Made by a program: the position numbers and the translations under genes
Notes under the pieces: generated by a model
Seen by the model: only the letters and a program-made list of their open reading frames with translations
The model's database searches: none
Told to the model about the DNA's origin: nothing
Assembly (NCBI GenBank): GCA_964036045.1
Contig: OZ038402.1
Coordinates: 11,427,739-11,491,738, forward strand
DNA length: 64,000 bases
Source: Eutreptiella sp. 'Long Island Sound 2002'
Lineage: Eukaryota > Euglenozoa > Euglenophyceae > Eutreptiales > Eutreptiaceae
Direction: 5' to 3'
Shown here: one piece after another, positions 60,385-64,000 of the stretch
Numbering within the stretch: position 1 is the first letter of the stretch
Layout of the letters: every line of letters begins with the position of its first letter

Positions 60385-60846
60385 GTAGTGGCTGACATCC
60401 GGGTGTATGTGGCGCAAATCATTCCAGGTTGGCTGCAAGGGAAGATTCACGGAATGGCATAGAGCAGGGGCATGTGTCTAGAAGTTCACTGCATGAATGG
60501 CACACAGGATGAACCGAGCCAATAACGTGGGGGGGTACGAGATAGACGGGGGTGGCCGGGATTCACAGGCAGCAAAAATCCAGCGGGGCATATGCTGTGC
60601 TTTAGCCTGTAGGGCAAACGTGGTGGCTGCATGAGTATCATGTATCACTGGATTGCCGCGCAGCTTCTAAGAAAAAAGCAGCAGGCGTAATGGGGCTGAG
60701 GAGAGCCCAAAGCACGACTGCATGGTCGCAGGGGGGTGATGAGGAAGCGACTGTGGTCGGTATGCGTAGTCACAGGGGTGTGGAGCAAAAGCCGCAGCCT
60801 CTAAGATGCGAGTAACAAAGGCTAGCGTCTTTCGCAAGGTCATCAT
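60385..60846 (-). pseudogene. PLE remnant: N-terminal region
   Basis: Starts at an ATGATG on the array junction. The frame is shared with the long array ORF and runs to about 60390 with only two stops, both TAG (60667-60669 and 60478-60480). Words such as PRWIFAACESRPPP and LQPTWNDLRHIHPDVSHYL have ordinary protein composition. Near 60380 the likely reading shifts frame. No domain is recognised; it is joined to the element by position and by its minimal stop load. Confidence 0.45.
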
Positions 60847-63800
60847 GCCCCCCCCCCCCTCGGCACAGGCACACGGACATGCCCCCCCCCTCGGCACAGG
60901 CACACGGACATGCCCCCCCCCCCTCGGCACAGGCACACGGACATGCCCCCCCCCTCGGCACAGGCACACGGACATGCCCCCCCCCTCGGCACAGGCACAC
61001 GGACATGCCCCCCCTCGGCACAGGCCCACGGACATGCCCCCCCCCCCCTCGGCACAGGCACACGGACATGCCCCCCCCCCTCGGCACAGGCACACGGACA
61101 TGCCCCCCTCTCCCTTGGCACAGGCACACGGACATGCCCCCCTCTCCCTCGGCACAGGCACACGGACATGCCCCCCCCCCCCCCTCGGCACAGGCACACG
61201 GACATGCCCCCCCCTCGGCACAGGCACACGGACACGCCCCCCTCTCCCTCGGCACAGGCACACGGACATGCCCCCCTCTCCCTCGGCACAGGCACACGGA
61301 CATGCCCCCCTCTCCCTCGGCACAGGCACACGGACATGCCCCCCCCTCGGCCCAGGCACACGGACATGCCCCCCTTGGCACAGGCACACGGACATGCCCC
61401 CCTCTCCCTCGGCACAGGCACACGGACATGCCCCCCCCCTCGGCACAGGCACACGGACATGCCCCCCCCCCTCGGCACAGGCACACGGACATGCCCCCCT
61501 CTCCCTCGGCACAGGCACACGGACATGCCCCCCTCTCCCTCGGCACAGGCACACGGACATGCCCCCCCCCCTCGGCACAGGCACACGGACATGCCCCCCT
61601 CTCCCTCGGCACAGGCACACGGACATGCCCCCCCCTTCTCCCTCGGCACAGGCACACGGACATGCCCCCCTCTCCCTCGGCACAGGCACACAGACATGCC
61701 CCCCCCCCCCTCGGCACAGGCACACGGACATGCCCCCCTCTCCCTCGGCACAGGCACACGGACATGCCCCCCTCTCCCTCGGCACAGGCACACGGACATG
61801 CCCCCCTCTCCCTCGGCACAGGCACACGGACATGCCCCCCCCCCTCGGCACAGGCACACGGACATGCCCCCCTCTCCCTCGGCACAGACACACGGACATG
61901 CCCCCCCCCCACTCGGCACAGGCACACGGACATGCCCCCCTCTCCCTCGGCACAGGCACAAGGACATGCCCCCCCCTTGGCACAGGCACACGGACATGCC
62001 CCCCTCTCCCTCGGCACAGGCACACGGACATGCCCCCCTCTCCCTCGGCACAGGCACACGGACATGCCCCCCTCTCCCTCGGCACAGGCACACGGACATG
62101 CCCCCCTCTCCCTCGGCACAGGCACACGGACATGCCCCCCTCTCCCTCGGCACAGGCACAAGGACATGCCCCCCCCCTTGGCACAGGCACACGGACATGC
62201 CCCCCCCCCCTCGGCACAGGCACACGGACATGCCCCCCCCCCTCGGCACAGGCACACGGACATGCCCCCCCCCTCGGCACAGGCACACGGACATGCCCCC
62301 CCCCCTCGGCCCAGGCACACGGACATGCCCCCCCCTCTCCCTCGGCACAGGCACACGGACATGCCCCCCCCCCCCCTCGGCACAGGCACACGGACATGCC
62401 CCCCTCTCCCTCGGCACAGGCACACGGACATGCCCCCCTCTCCCTCGGCACAGGCACACGGACATGCCCCCCCCCTCGGCACAGGCACACGGACATGCCC
62501 CCCCCCCTCGGCCCAGGCACACGGACATGCCCCCCCCCCCCTCGGCACAGGCACACGGACATGCCCCCCTCTCCCTCGGCACAGTCACACGGACATGCCC
62601 CCCCCCCCTCGGCACAGGCACACGGACATGCCCCCCCCCCTCGGCACAGGCACACGGACATGCCCCCCCCCTCGGCACAGGCACACGGACATGCCCCCCT
62701 CTCCCTCGGCACAGGCACACGGACATGCCCCCCTCTCCCTCGGCACAGGCACACGGACATGCCCCCCTCTCCCTCGGCACAGGCACACGGACATGCCCTC
62801 CTCGGCACAGGCACACGGACATGCCCCCCCCCTCGGCACAGGCACACGGACATGCCCCCCCCCTCGGCACAGGCACACGGACATGCCCCCCCCCCTCGGC
62901 ACAGGCACACGGACATGCCCCCCCCCTCGGCACAGGCACACGGACATGCCCCCCCCCCTCGGCACAGGCACACGGACATGCCCCCCTCTCCCTCGGCACA
63001 GGCACACGGACATGCCCCCCTCTCCCTCGGCACAGGCACACGGACATGCCCCCCTCTCCCTCGGCACAGGCACAAGGACATGCCCCCCCCCCTCGGCACA
63101 GGCTCACGGACATGCCCCCCCCCCCCTCGGCACAGGCACACGGACATGCCCCCCCCTCCCTCGGCACAGGCACACGGACATGCCCCCCTCTCCCTCGGCA
63201 CAGGCACAAGGACATGCCCCCCCCCCCTCGGCACAGGCACACGGACATGCCCCCCTCTCCCTCGGCACAGGCACACGGACATGCCCCCCTCTCCCTCGGC
63301 ACAGGCACACGGACATGCCCCCCTCTCCCTCGGCACAGGCACACGGACATGCCCCCCTCTCCCTCGGCACAGGCACACGGACATGCCCCCCCCCCTCGGC
63401 ACAGGCACACGGACATGCCCCCCTCTCCCTCGGCACAGGCACACGGACATGCCCCCCCCTCTCCCTCGGCACAGGCACACGGACATGCCCCCCTCTCCCT
63501 CGGCACAGGCACACGGACATGCCCCCCCCTCCCTCGGCACAGGCACACGGACATGCCCCCCTCTCCCTCGGCACAGGCACACGGACATGCCCCCCTCTCC
63601 CTCGGCACAGGCACACGGACATGCCCCCCTCTCCCTCGGCACAGGCACACGGACATGCCCCCCTCTCCCTCGGCACAGGCACACGGACATGCCCCCCCCT
63701 CCCTCGGCACAGGCACACGGACATGCCCCCCCTCTCCCTCGGCACAGGCACACGGACATGCCCCCCTCTCCCTCGGCACAGGCACACGGACATGCCCCCC

Positions 63801-64000
63801 CCTCCCTCGGCACAGGCACACGGACATGCCCCCCTCTCCCTCGGCACAGGCACACGGGCATGCCCCCCTCTCCCTCGGCACAGGCACACGGACATGCCCC
63901 CCTCTCCCTCGGCACAGGCACACGGACATGCCCCCCCCCCTCGGCACAGCCACACGGACATGCCCCCCCCCCTCAGCACAGGCACACGGACATGCCCCCC
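60845..64000 (+). repeat. 28-34-bp C-rich minisatellite, right part
   Basis: Same unit as at 48588-57426, about 100 copies, running off the right edge. Long-C units without TCTCC dominate next to the insertion on both sides, as expected if one array was split. The CTTGG and GCAAACGG variants common in the left part are rare or absent here. Minus-strand ORFs of 1,084 and 1,036 codons are again by-products of the unit. Confidence 0.97.

Larger units (their letters stand above)
57427..60844 (-). mobile_element. Penelope-like retroelement, N-terminal GIY-YIG type, decayed
   Basis: A 3.4-kb block of non-repeat DNA splits the C-rich minisatellite. Read on the minus strand it encodes, in order, an N-terminal region, a GIY-YIG-like endonuclease, a CxC linker and a reverse transcriptase. 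That permuted order defines the Naiad/Chlamys type of Penelope-like elements, which are reported to favour simple-repeat targets. ATGCCCC occurs at both junctions (57420-57426 and 60845-60851) and may be a target-site duplication, although the repeat supplies that word anyway. The frame is broken by about four shifts and four in-frame TAG codons, so this copy cannot make one continuous protein under the standard code. Family assignment rests on motif order and is not a database result. Confidence 0.7.

Overview
The window is eukaryotic nuclear DNA, very probably from an alga or other protist. It is dominated by tandem repeats (about 42 of 64 kb), has no recognisable prokaryotic genes or operons, and carries decayed retroelements. 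The best taxonomic hint is a Penelope-like retroelement with the order GIY-YIG endonuclease, CxC linker, reverse transcriptase. That permuted architecture is known from green algae, some protists and many invertebrates, so a green alga is my best guess but is not proven.

Layout. (1) 1-21694: one continuous 55-bp satellite of about 394 units with higher-order structure. (2) 21695-28137: GC-rich, apparently non-coding or weakly coding DNA. It holds poly-G runs, (CCCT)n, (CAG)8, triplet repeats, five copies of a 36-bp stem-loop repeat, a perfect 39-bp inverted repeat, and one minus-strand ORF that may be a real exon. (3) 28138-36652: an 11-bp minisatellite of about 770 units with a 638-bp internal duplication and a 57-bp interruption. 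(4) 36653-37370: short degenerate repeats, then (ACATAC)n and (TTG)n. (5) 37371-46060: a minus-strand retroelement-like cluster of four ORFs (312, about 252, about 605 and 639 aa). The last carries a clear RNase H domain. Two further minisatellites (51/52 bp and 54 bp) lie between and behind the ORFs. (6) 46061-47545: a 311-bp tandem duplication with hexanucleotide microsatellites and a probable tRNA-derived SINE. (7) 48588-64000: a 28-34-bp C-rich minisatellite of about 12 kb, split at 57427-60844 by the decayed Penelope-like element.

How it fits together. I see no intact conventional host gene. The window looks like heterochromatic or subtelomere-like sequence in which satellites expand by duplication and retroelements insert into simple repeats. 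The very long ORFs in the minisatellites (638 aa at 28-30 kb, over 3,000 aa at 48-57 kb) exist because the repeat units lack stop codons in all three frames of one strand; I do not treat them as genes. The most informative finds are the permuted Penelope-like element inside the minisatellite and the RNase H element without a recognisable reverse transcriptase.
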